NCBI GenBank assembly: GCA_963764315.1 | Contig: CAVXSB010000018.1 | Span: 28,501-92,500, forward strand | Source of the DNA: DATLWN01 sp963764315 | Lineage (GTDB): Bacteria; Pseudomonadota; Zetaproteobacteria; Mariprofundales; Mariprofundaceae | Length of the DNA stretch: 64,000 nucleotides | Reading direction: 5' to 3' | In this document: positions 7,941 through 17,195 of the stretch, piece after piece | How the letters are laid out: each line of letters starts with the position of its first letter | Position numbering within the stretch: position 1 is the first letter of the stretch | Translations under genes and position numbers: made by a program | The notes under the pieces: model-generated | The model's database searches: none | What the model saw: the letters and a program-made list of their open reading frames with translations, nothing else | Told to the model about the DNA's origin: nothing

Positions 7941-7980
7941 GCGTTTTATCTCCATTCCGGGCTATTGCGTAAGGCGGCGC

Positions 7981-8008
7981 AGTATAAGCCGGCAGGGATT
8001 GATGTCAA
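7981..8008 (-). promoter_or_regulatory. Sigma-70 promoter for rplM-rpsI
   Basis: Reading the minus strand, TTGACA (8008-8003) and TATACT (7986-7981) are separated by 16 bp. The -35 is a perfect match and the -10 is 5/6. It points to rplM, which starts at 7940. Confidence 0.85.
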
Positions 8009-8050
8009 ACGCTCAGGGAGCCTGTGCAGGGCTTGTACCAGGTTGTCGAC

Positions 8051-8077
8051 ATAGCACTCGTAATGGTAGAGTGCCAG
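8051..8077 (+). promoter_or_regulatory. CIRCE element (HrcA operator)
   Basis: ATAGCACTC (8051-8059), a 9-bp spacer, and GAGTGCCAG (8069-8077) match the CIRCE inverted repeat TTAGCACTC-N9-GAGTGCTAA at 8 of 9 and 7 of 9 positions with exactly the canonical spacing. It sits 61 bp before hrcA, so HrcA should autorepress the hrcA-grpE-dnaK operon. Confidence 0.9.
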
Positions 8078-8138
8078 CTCCGGTCACCGGCATGGAGGCC
8101 GGCCATGCGAATCGTGGATTGCAGGAGCGTATGCCGCC

Positions 8139-9161
8139 GTGAAGCAGCGTCACGAATACATCCTCGGCGAGGTCGTCAAGGCCTATCTCGACTCCGGCCA
8201 GCCGGTGGGCTCGCGCACGATCTCCGAACAAGCGGAGGTCGATCTGAGCCCGGCGACGATCCGCAATGTCATGAACGATCTGGAACGGGACGGTCTGCTG
8301 TATTCACCGCATACCTCCGCCGGTCGTGTGCCCACCGATCCCGGCCTGCGCTATTTCGTCGACAGTCTGATGGTGGTCGACAGCGATATCAGTACGCGGC
8401 TGGACGCGGAGATGGCGTTGAGCCTGGCCGGGGTGGCCGGCACCAAGGGCGTGCTCAAGCGTGCCAGCGACGAACTGGCGAGCCTGACCCATTTCGCCGG
8501 CCTGGTGACGGTGCACGAGAAGCGTGTCCAGCGTATCCGCAGCATCAGCCTGATTCCGGTTGCCTCCGAGCGTATTCTTGCGGTCATCGTTTCCGATGCC
8601 GGCGAGGTGCAGAACCGGTTGTTGGCTCGCCCATCGCAGATGGACGATGCCGCCCTGGCCCAGGCCACCGAGCGTTTGAACGATCTGCTCCGCGATTGCA
8701 GCCTGGTCGAGATGCGCCGGCGCCTGGTGCGAGAAATGAAGTCCGATCGCCTGCGGGTGCGCGAGCTGATCGAGAGCCTGAAGGAATGGGCGGAGCGTCC
8801 TGAGGTCGAGGAGCCCGAGATTCTCGTGCGCGGGCAGCCCCAGCTTCTCGAGTTCCCGGAACTGGGCATGCTGGATACGGTGCGATCCTTGATGAAGGCC
8901 TTCGAGGAGAAGGAGAGGCTGCTGGAACTGGTCAACGAGGTCGAACGGGCCGAAACCGGCGTGAAGATATTCATCGGGCGCGAGCACGCGTTGGTGAATA
9001 TGGAACAGGTATCGATGGTGCTGGCCCGCTATCACAGCGCCGAGAATGTGGTGGGCACGCTCGGGGTCATCGGCCCCCGGCGCATGCACTATGATCGCGT
9101 ATTGCCCATCGTCGATTGCACGGCCCGCTGGGTCAGCCGAATGTTAGGAGGAAGTCAGTGA
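8139..9161 (+). CDS. hrcA: Heat-inducible transcription repressor HrcA
   Basis: The repressor that binds CIRCE operators and needs GroEL for activity. An N-terminal winged helix is present (DSGQPVGSRTISEQAEVDLSPATIRNVMNDLE, residues 18-50), followed by the HrcA core with 'SPHTSAGRVPTDPGLRYFVD' and the C-terminal region 'GPRRMHYDRVLPIVD'. Length 340 aa is typical. The start is GTG with AGGAG 11 bases upstream; no upstream in-frame ATG exists. A CIRCE element lies just upstream. The stop overlaps the grpE start (GTGA). Confidence 0.95.
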   Translation: MKQRHEYILGEVVKAYLDSGQPVGSRTISEQAEVDLSPATIRNVMNDLERDGLLYSPHTSAGRVPTDPGLRYFVDSLMVVDSDISTRLDAEMALSLAGVAGTKGVLKRASDELASLTHFAGLVTVHEKRVQRIRSISLIPVASERILAVIVSDAGEVQNRLLARPSQMDDAALAQATERLNDLLRDCSLVEMRRRLVREMKSDRLRVRELIESLKEWAERPEVEEPEILVRGQPQLLEFPELGMLDTVRSLMKAFEEKERLLELVNEVERAETGVKIFIGREHALVNMEQVSMVLARYHSAENVVGTLGVIGPRRMHYDRVLPIVDCTARWVSRMLGGSQ

Positions 9162-9688
9162 CGGAAAAGCAGAAACAACAGATTCAGCCCGAGGCCCCGG
9201 AGGCCCCCGAGGAGGACCTGCAGGCCAGGCTCGCTGAGCTGGAAGGCGAGCTGGGGCAGGCCCGTGAGGATGTGTTGCGAACCCATGCCGAGATGGAGAA
9301 CCTGCGCAAGCGGGTCAGCCGCGAGGTCGAGGATGCCCGCCGCTTCGCCATCGAGAAATTCGCCGTGGCCCTGCTCGACGTGGTGGACAACCTGGAGCGG
9401 GCCCTGGCCGTGCCCGAGGGCAACGAGAAGGCCCTGCGCGACGGCGTGAAGCTGACCCTGGATAGCTGGATGTCCGCGATCGGCCGCTTCGGCATGGAGC
9501 GCGTGGAGGCCGAGGGCAATGCCTTCGACCCGCATCAGCACGAGGCACTGGCGCATGTGCCGCACGAGGCGGATGAGGGGACGGTCGTGGCCCAGCATGT
9601 GGCCGGCTACCTGCTGAACGGCCGCCTGATCCGTCCGGCGAAGGTGCTGGTGTCGCGCGGCAAGGACGAGGGTGAGTCGGGGGCTTGA
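9158..9688 (+). CDS. grpE: Nucleotide exchange factor GrpE
   Basis: GrpE releases ADP from DnaK. The N-terminal third is an acidic Glu/Pro/Gln-rich segment leading into the long coiled coil (ARLAELEGELGQAREDVLRTHAEMENLRKR). The C-terminal beta domain has 'FGMERVEAEGNAFDPHQHEAL' and 'GYLLNGRLIRPAKVLVS'. I choose GTG 9158 (176 aa), which overlaps the hrcA stop and has a perfect AGGAGG six bases upstream. The gene's end overlaps the -35 element of a sigma-32 promoter for dnaK. Confidence 0.96.
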   Translation: MTEKQKQQIQPEAPEAPEEDLQARLAELEGELGQAREDVLRTHAEMENLRKRVSREVEDARRFAIEKFAVALLDVVDNLERALAVPEGNEKALRDGVKLTLDSWMSAIGRFGMERVEAEGNAFDPHQHEALAHVPHEADEGTVVAQHVAGYLLNGRLIRPAKVLVSRGKDEGESGA

Positions 9689-9710
9689 AACCCCGGGCAT
9701 GCGTCCCCAT
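9684..9710 (+). promoter_or_regulatory. Sigma-32 heat-shock promoter for dnaK
   Basis: CTTGAAA (9684-9690), 14 bp, then CCCCAT (9705-9710): a near-perfect RpoH promoter. The grpE TGA lies inside the -35 box. dnaK starts at 9770, leaving a leader of roughly 50 bases. Confidence 0.9.
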
Positions 9711-9769
9711 ACAGTCAGTGAAGCGCAGTTTTACGGCTTATTTACATTAAGTGGAATGGAGATAGAGAA

Positions 9770-11683
9770 ATGGCAAAGGTAATCGGTATTGATCTGGGAA
9801 CGACGAATTCCTGTGTCGCCTATATGGAAGGCAGCACGCCGAAGGTGATCCCGAACAGCGAGGGCGAGAACACGACGCCATCGGTCGTGGCGTTCGCCAA
9901 GAACGACGAGCGTCTGGTCGGTAGCCCGGCCAAGCGCCAGATGGTGACGAATCCGGAGCGCACCTTCTACGCCGTCAAGCGCCTGATCGGCCGCAAATTC
10001 GACGCCAAGGAGACGCAGCACCACAAGGAGCTCGTGCCCTACCCGGTGATCAAGGCCGACAACGGCGATGCCTGGGTGGAGTTGGACGGCAAGAAGATGA
10101 GCCCGCAGGAGATCAGCGCCATCGTGCTGCAGAAGATGAAGAAGACGGCCGAGGATTTCCTCGGTGAGACGGTCAATGACGCGGTGATCACCGTGCCGGC
10201 CTATTTCAACGACTCGCAGCGTCAGGCCACCAAGGACGCCGGCGCCATCGCCGGCCTGAATGTGCTGCGCATCATCAACGAGCCGACCTCCTCGGCCCTG
10301 GCCTACGGCCTGGACAAGACTGCCGAGAATCACCTGATCGCTGTCTACGACCTGGGCGGCGGCACCTTCGACATCTCGATCCTGGAGATCGGTGACGGCG
10401 TGTTCGAGGTCAAGTCGACCAACGGCGATACCTTCCTGGGCGGCGAGGACTTCGATCGCGTGCTGATCCAGCACCTGGCCGACGAGTTCAAGAAGGAGAG
10501 CGGTATCGATCTGACCAAGGACAAGCTGGCCCTTCAGCGTCTGAAGGAAGCGGCGGAGAAGGCCAAGATCGAGCTTTCCTCCGGTCAGCAGACCGAGGTC
10601 AACCTGCCGTTCATCACCGCCGATGCCGAGGGCCCGAAGCATCTGCAGGTGACGGTATCGCGTGCCAAGTTCGAGAGCCTGGTGTCCGAGCTCGTCGAGC
10701 GCACCATCGCTCCGTGTAAGCAGGCGCTGAAGGATGCCGGCGTAAAAGCCTCCGACATCCACGAGGTGGTGCTGGTCGGTGGTATGAGCCGCATGCCGCT
10801 GGTACAGAAGCGCGTGCAGGAGTTCTTCGGTCGCGAGCCGCACAGGGGCGTGAATCCGGATGAGGTCGTGGCCATCGGCGCCGCCATCCAGGGCGCGGTG
10901 CTGACCGGCGAGGTCAAGGACGTGCTGCTCCTGGACGTGACGCCGCTGTCGCTCGGCATCGAGGTCGAGGGTGGCCTGTTCAACAAGATTATCGAGAAGA
11001 ACACCACGATCCCGACCAAGAAGAGCCAGACCTACACCACGGCAGCCGACAACCAGACGGCGGTGACCATCAAGGTGGCACAGGGCGAGCGCGAGATCTT
11101 CTCGGCCAACAAGCAGCTCGGTCTGTTCAACCTCGAGGGCATCGCTCCGGCGCCGCGCGGCATGCCGCAGGTCGAGGTGACCTTCGACATCGATGCCAAT
11201 GGCATCATGCACGTATCCGCCAAGGACAAGGGCACGGGCAAGGAGACCTCGATCCGCATCGAGTCCGGATCCGGCCTGTCGAAGGACGAGATCGAGCGCA
11301 TGCAGCAGGATGCGGAGTCGCATGCCGAAGAGGACCGCGTGCACAAGGAGAAGATCGAGGTCAAAAACCGTGCCGATGCACTGGTCTACTCCACCGAGAA
11401 GGCGCTGAAGGATCATGGCGGCGAGGTCGACGAGGCGACGCGCAAGGCCATCGAGGAGTCTCTCGAGGCACTGAAGAAGGCCATCGCCGACGGCGATACC
11501 GAGGCCATGAAGAGAGGCGAGGAGGATCTGGCTACGAAGTCGCAGAAACTGGGCGAGGCGATCTACAAGAAGACGCAGCAGGAAGGGCAGACCGAGGGCG
11601 GCGAACAGCCCCAGGCCTCTTCCGGCGGTGCGCCCGACGACGTGGTCGATGCCGAGGTCGTGGACGACGAGCACAAGAAGTAA
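9770..11683 (+). CDS. dnaK: Chaperone DnaK (Hsp70)
   Basis: The ATP-driven Hsp70 chaperone. The N-terminal actin-like ATPase starts GIDLGTTNSCVAYMEG and includes VYDLGGGTFDISIL and VVLVGGMSRMPLVQ. The substrate-binding domain begins after the DVTPLSLGIEVEGG linker, and the protein ends with an acidic tail that closes on EVVDDEHKK, near the EEVKD-type tail. Length 637 aa is standard. It can be driven from the hrcA promoter (HrcA-controlled) and from its own sigma-32 promoter at 9684-9710. Confidence 0.99.
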   Translation: MAKVIGIDLGTTNSCVAYMEGSTPKVIPNSEGENTTPSVVAFAKNDERLVGSPAKRQMVTNPERTFYAVKRLIGRKFDAKETQHHKELVPYPVIKADNGDAWVELDGKKMSPQEISAIVLQKMKKTAEDFLGETVNDAVITVPAYFNDSQRQATKDAGAIAGLNVLRIINEPTSSALAYGLDKTAENHLIAVYDLGGGTFDISILEIGDGVFEVKSTNGDTFLGGEDFDRVLIQHLADEFKKESGIDLTKDKLALQRLKEAAEKAKIELSSGQQTEVNLPFITADAEGPKHLQVTVSRAKFESLVSELVERTIAPCKQALKDAGVKASDIHEVVLVGGMSRMPLVQKRVQEFFGREPHRGVNPDEVVAIGAAIQGAVLTGEVKDVLLLDVTPLSLGIEVEGGLFNKIIEKNTTIPTKKSQTYTTAADNQTAVTIKVAQGEREIFSANKQLGLFNLEGIAPAPRGMPQVEVTFDIDANGIMHVSAKDKGTGKETSIRIESGSGLSKDEIERMQQDAESHAEEDRVHKEKIEVKNRADALVYSTEKALKDHGGEVDEATRKAIEESLEALKKAIADGDTEAMKRGEEDLATKSQKLGEAIYKKTQQEGQTEGGEQPQASSGGAPDDVVDAEVVDDEHKK

Positions 11684-11702
11684 GCCCCGATGCGGGCGGG
11701 CG

Positions 11703-11732
11703 CGGGAGCAGGGTGGTATCGCTCTGCTCCCG
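11703..11732 (+). terminator. Hairpin between dnaK and dnaJ (attenuator or partial terminator)
   Basis: CGGGAGCAG (11703-11711) and CTGCTCCCG (11724-11732) form a perfect 9-bp stem with a 12-nt loop. It is followed by TTGCTTTG, an imperfect T-run, 39 bp before dnaJ. It may reduce dnaJ expression relative to dnaK or stabilise the dnaK transcript; full termination is unlikely. Confidence 0.55.
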
Positions 11733-11770
11733 TTGCTTTGTGAAGGAATGAAGGGATAACGGGGACAGCA

Positions 11771-12922
11771 ATGGCATCGAAGAGCGACTATTACGAAGTT
11801 CTGGGCGTGGCCCGCGATGCGGACCTGAACGCGATCAAGCGCTCGTACCGCAAGCTGGCCATGCAGTATCACCCGGATCGCAATCCGGACGATGAGGCGG
11901 CGGCGGCACGCTTCCGTGAGGTCACCGAGGCCTACGAGGTGCTGTCCGACAAGGATAAACGCGCCCGCTACGACCAGTACGGCCATGCCGGCGTCGATGC
12001 CCAGATGCAGGATTTCTGGGGCCATGGTGGCTTCCAGGATTCGCACGCCTTCCGCGATTTCGGCGATATGTTCGGCGATGTGTTCGGCGACCTGTTCGGT
12101 TTCGGCGGGGGCGGTGGGCGCACGAGTAACCGCGGTGCCGATCTGCGCTACGATCTGAGCCTGAGCCTCGAAGAGGCGGCCAATGGCCGGGAGGTGGAGC
12201 TCGAGATACCGAAACAGGCCGAATGCGAGACCTGTAAGGGCTCCGGCGCGCGCCCTGGCACGCATCCGGTGCCTTGCTCCACCTGTGGCGGCCATGGCCA
12301 GGTACAGATGACCCAGGGCTTCTTCGCCGTGCGCCGCACCTGCCCGGCCTGTCACGGGCGGGGTATCCGCATCGAGTCGCCCTGTGTGGATTGCGGCGGT
12401 GCCGGACGGGTGCGCAAGAGCAGCACACTGAAGGTCCGAATCCCGGCCGGGGTCTACGACGGGGCGCAAGTGCGGGTCGGCGGCCAGGGCGAGGCCGGCA
12501 TGCAGGGTGGACCGGCGGGCGACCTGTACATCGTGGTGTCGCTGAAGAAGCACCCGATTTTCGAGCGCGAGGGTCCGGACCTGCACTGCGCCATGCCGAT
12601 CACCTTCCCGCAGGCGGCACTGGGTGCCGATGTGGAGGCGCCGACACTGACCGGGCGCGTCAAGATCCGCATCCCGGCCGGTTCCGACGATTCCAGGGTG
12701 TTCCGCCTGAAGGGGCATGGGGTGCTGGACCTGCGCACCGGCCAGAAGGGCGATCTCTATGTGAAGACCCGCATCGCCGTGCCGCGCAAACTGACATCGA
12801 AGCAGGAGGAACTGCTGCGTCAGTTCGCCCAGGCCACCGGCGACGAGGTCTATCCGGAGCGCTCGTCCTTCCTCGACAAAGCCAAGCGCTTCTGGGACGA
12901 GCTGGCCGGAGAGGTCAAATGA
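11771..12922 (+). CDS. dnaJ: Chaperone DnaJ (Hsp40)
   Basis: Co-chaperone that stimulates DnaK. Domains run in the canonical order: J-domain (residues 4-70) with the YHPDRNPDD HPD motif, a Gly/Phe-rich stretch around 100-115, and a zinc-binding region with four CxxCxGxG repeats (CETCKGSG, CSTCGGHG, CPACHGRG, CVDCGGAG). C-terminal substrate-binding beta domains follow. Length 383 aa is normal. Its last bases overlap the dapB start by 4 bp. Confidence 0.98.
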   Translation: MASKSDYYEVLGVARDADLNAIKRSYRKLAMQYHPDRNPDDEAAAARFREVTEAYEVLSDKDKRARYDQYGHAGVDAQMQDFWGHGGFQDSHAFRDFGDMFGDVFGDLFGFGGGGGRTSNRGADLRYDLSLSLEEAANGREVELEIPKQAECETCKGSGARPGTHPVPCSTCGGHGQVQMTQGFFAVRRTCPACHGRGIRIESPCVDCGGAGRVRKSSTLKVRIPAGVYDGAQVRVGGQGEAGMQGGPAGDLYIVVSLKKHPIFEREGPDLHCAMPITFPQAALGADVEAPTLTGRVKIRIPAGSDDSRVFRLKGHGVLDLRTGQKGDLYVKTRIAVPRKLTSKQEELLRQFAQATGDEVYPERSSFLDKAKRFWDELAGEVK

Positions 12923-13722
12923 TGCGCATCATCGTCGCCGGCGCATCCGGCCGCATGGGGCGCATGCTGATCCGGGCCGTCTGCGAGGCCGAGGGCGTGG
13001 AGCTGGCCGGCGCCACCGAGAGACCGGGATCGGGCTGGATCGGTCAGGATGCGGGAACACTGGCCGGGCTTTCCGAGCTCGGGGTGACGGTTTCCGACGA
13101 TCTCGGCGCCTGTCCCGAGGCCGATGCGATCATCGACTTCACGGCGCCGCAGGCCACCCTGTCCCATGCCGCCATCGCTGCCCGGCGCGGCATGCGCATG
13201 GTCATCGGTACCACCGGCTTCGAGCCGGGGATGCTGGACGAACTCAAGAAGGCCCTGGCCGGCGCGCCGGTGGTGATGGCGGCCAACTATTCGGTGGGCG
13301 TCAATTTGTCGCTGGAGCTGATCCGCAGGGCGGCTTCGGTACTGGGCCCCGATTACGATGCCGAGATCTTCGAGGCGCACCACAAGCATAAGGTCGATGC
13401 ACCGAGCGGTACGGCGCTGGCCATGGGGCGGGCGCTGGCCGAGGGGCGCGGCGCCGATCTCGCCGACAAGGCCGTCTATGCCCGCGAGGGCATTACCGGG
13501 GCGCGTGAACCGGGCTCGATCGGGTTTTCGGTGGTGCGTGGTGGAAACATCGTCGGCGAGCACAAGGCGATGTTCATTGCCGACGAGGAGCGAGTGGAGA
13601 TCAATCATATCGCCTCCGACCGCATGGTGTTCGCGCGCGGTGCCGTGCGCGCCGCCGCCTGGCTGACGGACCAGGGCCCCGGCTGGTACGACATGCGCGA
13701 CGTGCTGGGGCTTAGCGAGTAG
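12919..13722 (+). CDS. dapB: 4-hydroxy-tetrahydrodipicolinate reductase
   Basis: NAD(P)H-dependent reductase of lysine and diaminopimelate synthesis. The dinucleotide-binding start MRIIVAGASGRMGRML and the catalytic/substrate region EIFEAHHKHKVDAPSGTAL (the HHxxKxDAPSGTA signature) are both present, as is IGTTGF. Length 267 aa is normal. It overlaps dnaJ by 4 bp (ATGA), the dnaJ-dapB linkage seen in many gammaproteobacteria. carAB, which often follows, is missing; a low-GC HAD gene on the other strand takes its place. The stop codon is part of the terminator stem. Confidence 0.97.
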   Translation: MMRIIVAGASGRMGRMLIRAVCEAEGVELAGATERPGSGWIGQDAGTLAGLSELGVTVSDDLGACPEADAIIDFTAPQATLSHAAIAARRGMRMVIGTTGFEPGMLDELKKALAGAPVVMAANYSVGVNLSLELIRRAASVLGPDYDAEIFEAHHKHKVDAPSGTALAMGRALAEGRGADLADKAVYAREGITGAREPGSIGFSVVRGGNIVGEHKAMFIADEERVEINHIASDRMVFARGAVRAAAWLTDQGPGWYDMRDVLGLSE

Positions 13723-13748
13723 CTTCTATTTTGAGGCTACTTTTTTTT
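13719..13748 (+). terminator. Rho-independent terminator of the hrcA-dapB operon
   Basis: GTAGCTTC (13719-13726) and GAGGCTAC (13733-13740) pair with one G-U, followed by eight T's (13741-13748). It starts within the dapB stop codon. On the opposite strand the same bases encode the last residues of the convergent HAD gene. Confidence 0.88.
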
Positions 13749-14637
13749 GTTCGCGAAGGAGGCTGTTCTCCTTTAGGCATTCGAATTTCTCTTTCTCATA
13801 TGCGATGCTGGTAATAATGGATCGCAAAAGTATCTTCGTATGGGATTCAAGAAGGCTGTCTTCCGAATAATCTGCGGGAGCGATAAAGTTAACGCGTTTA
13901 ATATCGAGCAGTTCCCTACAAACCTCTAAAGACGCGTTCTTGACCTCCTCTCCAGGCTGTTGCTTATAAACAGCAATTGAGTTCCCGCCATTGGCCTGAA
14001 CAACTGTCATGCTCGGCACATCGGTTAAGCCATCTCCAATGTAAATCATGTTTTGGAAGGGCACTGGCCGCATATACCATTCCATATGCTGATTGATGGA
14101 TTCGGTCAGGTCGTGTTTACCCTTGTTGATTCGGAAAAGAAACTGGGTTTTGGTCGTATCCGTGATCAATAGTTTGGGGAATTTAGGGACGGCATGCTGA
14201 TCATAGTAATACTCAGACGCATATACGTTGGCGAATCGATTGTATATTGAAACTCCCTCGAGAATTTCCCTGAGTCCTGCCGAGATGATGTAATGCTCGA
14301 TCTTTACCTGACCATTTCCCTCCTCGGCCACGAATGCATTGATGCGATCGAACCAGTCCTCTACTCCGGGAAAATACTTGACGTCCTTCCCCATGGCTGC
14401 GAAATCTCCCCGACCAACCGGGACATCTTTTTCTTTTGCCTTTTCCAGGAGAAGACGCATATAGGTCAGCATCATCTCGCCCTGTTCCTCTTTGAAATTG
14501 GTATCGACCTCGTCCCAAAACACGCTTGGATCAATGCCAATCTTTGGAAGCACGGTATATTCCTGCATGGGTTTGGGTGACAAGGTGCCATCGAAGTCAT
14601 ACACGATGGCGATGGTATTCTGGAGAAAGTCAGGCAT
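13726..14637 (-). CDS. HAD-superfamily hydrolase (phosphatase-like)
   Basis: 303 aa. HAD motif I is YDFDGTLS (residues 13-20), with the nucleophile Asp at 14 and the acid/base Asp at 16. A Ser-containing motif II lies in 'IISAGLREIL', and motif IV is YIGDGLTDVPS. This supports a magnesium-dependent phosphatase or phosphotransferase; the substrate is unknown. Base composition is clearly lower than the surroundings (one sampled 60-base line is 43 % GC) with Lys/Asn/Tyr-rich coding, which suggests horizontal acquisition. It sits where carAB commonly follows dapB, and its 3' end is embedded in the dapB terminator. Confidence 0.78.
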   Translation of the reverse strand: MPDFLQNTIAIVYDFDGTLSPKPMQEYTVLPKIGIDPSVFWDEVDTNFKEEQGEMMLTYMRLLLEKAKEKDVPVGRGDFAAMGKDVKYFPGVEDWFDRINAFVAEEGNGQVKIEHYIISAGLREILEGVSIYNRFANVYASEYYYDQHAVPKFPKLLITDTTKTQFLFRINKGKHDLTESINQHMEWYMRPVPFQNMIYIGDGLTDVPSMTVVQANGGNSIAVYKQQPGEEVKNASLEVCRELLDIKRVNFIAPADYSEDSLLESHTKILLRSIITSIAYEKEKFECLKENSLLREQKKVASK

Positions 14638-14734
14638 AAGGATTTCCGTGGTTAAGAGGTTGCGCCGAAGTATAGGTGGAAAGGCGGCATCGTGCTGGTT
14701 GCAGTCCCGGACCGTGATGGCTTAGATATCAAGT

Positions 14735-15705
14735 GTGAGTGAGTCTCTCTTTCGCGATATCACCGTCATCGGGGCGGGTCCCGTCGGTATGTACGGCGTG
14801 TTCTGCGCCGCCATGCACGATCTTGGCTGTCATCTCGTCGACGCCCTGCCCGAGCTCGGCGGCCAGCTCGCGGCCCTGTATCCGGATAAGCCGATCTACG
14901 ACCTGCCGGGCTTTCCCGACATCCTGGCCGGCCAGTTTTGCGAACACCTGAAGCAGCAGATGCAGCCGGCACGGCCCAATCTCGTGCTGGGCGACCGTGT
15001 CGTGCGCGTCGAGGGCGAGCCAGGCGCCATGCGCTGCCATACCGAATCCGGAAGGGTGCTGGAATCCGCCGCCGTGCTGCTGGCCGGCGGCAAGGGGGCG
15101 TTCAAGCCGCGCCGTCCCGGCATCGACGGCATCGCGCCCTATGAGGGCAAGAGCCTGTTCCTGAACGTGCCCAAGGGTGTCGATTGGACGGGCAAACGCA
15201 TTGCCGTGCAGGGCGGCGGCGATTCGGCGCTGGACTGGGCGGTACGCCTGGTCGAGCTCGGGGCGCGAGGTGACGCTGGTGCATCGACGGGCATCGTTCC
15301 GTGCGCATGCGCGCACCGTGGCCCAGTTCCGGGCCCTGTCCGAAGCCGGGCGCGCGCGCATGCTGGTGCCGGCAACGGTGCGCGCGGTTTCCGGCGATGA
15401 GGGGAAAGGCCGGCTGAGCGTCGCTGCACCTGCGCACCCCGGATGGGGAGTTGGACCTGCCCATCGACATCTGGCTTCCCCTGCTCGGCGTGCTCAGTGA
15501 CGCGGGGCCGATGGCCGACTGGGGACTGGACATGCGTGAGGGGCGCATCCCGGTCGATGCCTCGACATTGGCGAGCGCGCGTCCCGGCATCCATGCCGTC
15601 GGCGATCTCGTCACCTACCCCGGCAAGTACGATCTGCTCGTCACCGGTTTTGCCGAGGCGGCGGTGGCGGTGCGCTATCCTGTTTTCCATCTGCCGGCCG
15701 GATGA
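14735..15705 (+). pseudogene. Ferredoxin/thioredoxin-reductase-like FAD flavoprotein, two +1 frameshifts
   Basis: Reads as a pyridine nucleotide-disulfide oxidoreductase of the ferredoxin-NADP+ reductase (TrxR-like) type. FAD-binding ITVIGAGPVGMYG lies at the N-terminus, with 'ALPELGGQLAALYPDKPIYDLPGFP' and the NADPH-binding 'KRIAVQGGGDSALDW'. The frame breaks near 15260-15265 (a GGGG run; removing one G restores REVTLVHRR) and again near 15421-15424 (restoring LHLRTPDGELDLPIDIWLPLLGV). The C-terminal FAD motif 'GIHAVGDLVTYPGKYDLLVTGFAEAA' is intact. Each shift is +1. With both corrected the protein would be about 320 aa, normal for the family. Either a recent pseudogene or sequence errors. 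Confidence 0.75.
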
Positions 15706-15866
15706 ACGCCTGTCGCACGAGTACTCAACGCACAAGGGTATCCCGGATCTTCCTGTCCTGATCCGGTGGCGTTAGCGGGCCTATCGCGAATGCGCTTGCA
15801 TGGCTCTATCGAAAGGGCTTGCAGGGCCAGGGGTGTTGCACTACTTACCTAAGGCTGAGGTGATGC

Positions 15867-17195
15867 ATGGCAGTCAAACGCGGTTCGGTTTCCCGGCAAG
15901 GTACGGCTACCCGTGAGATCGTCGTCGTCGGCGGCGTGCGCACGCCGATGGGTAAATTCGGCGGAGTTTTCGCACAGCAGACTGCCGTCGATCTGGCGGT
16001 GATGGCCATCCGCGAGCTGATGGCACGCACGCCGGTCAGCACCGATGTCCTGGACGCGGTCATCATCGGCAATGTCATCCAGCCGGCCGAGGCGGCCAAT
16101 ATCGCGCGCGTCATCGCCCTGACCGCCGGTGTGCCGCGCCGCGTGCCGGCGCATACCGTGCACCGCAATTGCGCCTCGGGCATGCAGGCAGTCACCGATG
16201 CAGCGGAGAAGATTCTGGCCGGTCGGGCCGAGGTGGTGCTGGCCGGCGGCGTGGAGTCGATGACGCATGCTCCCTTGCTGTTCCACGACGATTTCCGCGT
16301 GGCCCTGGGGGCGCTGCAACGCGCCAAGGGGATTGGGTGCCAGGGCCGGGGCGCTGATGGGCCTGGCACGGGCGCACTGGAAGCCGCGCGTGGCCCTGCT
16401 CGAGGGTCTGACCGATCCGACCGTGAATCTGGGCATGGGGCAGACGGCCGAGGTGCTGGCGCGCGAGTTCGCCATCACCCGGCACGAGCAGGATGCATTT
16501 GCGCTGGCCAGCCACCAGCGCGCCGATACGGCCTGGAACGCGGGCTGGTTCGACGAGGAGGTGATCCATGCCTTTCCCGAGCCCAGCTATGTACCGGTGC
16601 ATCGCGACGAGGGTATCCGTGCGGAGCAGACCATGGAGGCGCTGGCCAGGCTGAAGCCGGCCTTCGAGAAACCACTCGGTACGGTGACGGCCGGCAACAG
16701 CTCGCAGATCACCGACGGGGCGGCGATGCTGCTGTTGACGCATCGGCAGAAGGCGGAGGCCGAGGGTTGGCCGATCCTCGGTTACCTGTACGACTGGGAG
16801 TATGTCGGCTGCGATCCGGCGCGCATGGGCCTGGGCCCGGTGCATGCCAGCCACCGCCTGTTGTCCCGCTCTGGTATGGCCATGGAGAAGATAGATCGGG
16901 TGGAGATCAACGAGGCCTTCGCGGCGCAGGTGCTGGCCTGCCTGAAGGCCATGGAATCCAAGTCTTTCGCGGAACGCTGTCTTGGTGTCTCTGCGCCGAT
17001 GGGCGCTCCGGATCCCGGGCGCCTGAACGTGCATGGTGGGGCCGTGGCCATGGGGCATCCGGTCGGTATGACCGGTGCCCGCCTGGTGCTGACGCTGCTG
17101 CGCCAGCTGAAGCGCGATACGGGCGGCGGACTCGGACTGGCCACGCTGTGTATCGGTGGCGGCCAGGGCGGGGCGGTGCTGTTGGGGAGCGAGCC

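Noticed and set aside
9731..12718. Open frame of about 995 codons on the minus strand opposite dnaK and dnaJ
   Set aside because: It is a high-GC antisense shadow; the sense strand encodes textbook DnaK and DnaJ, and the antisense text is Leu/His/Gly/Arg-rich without any domain.
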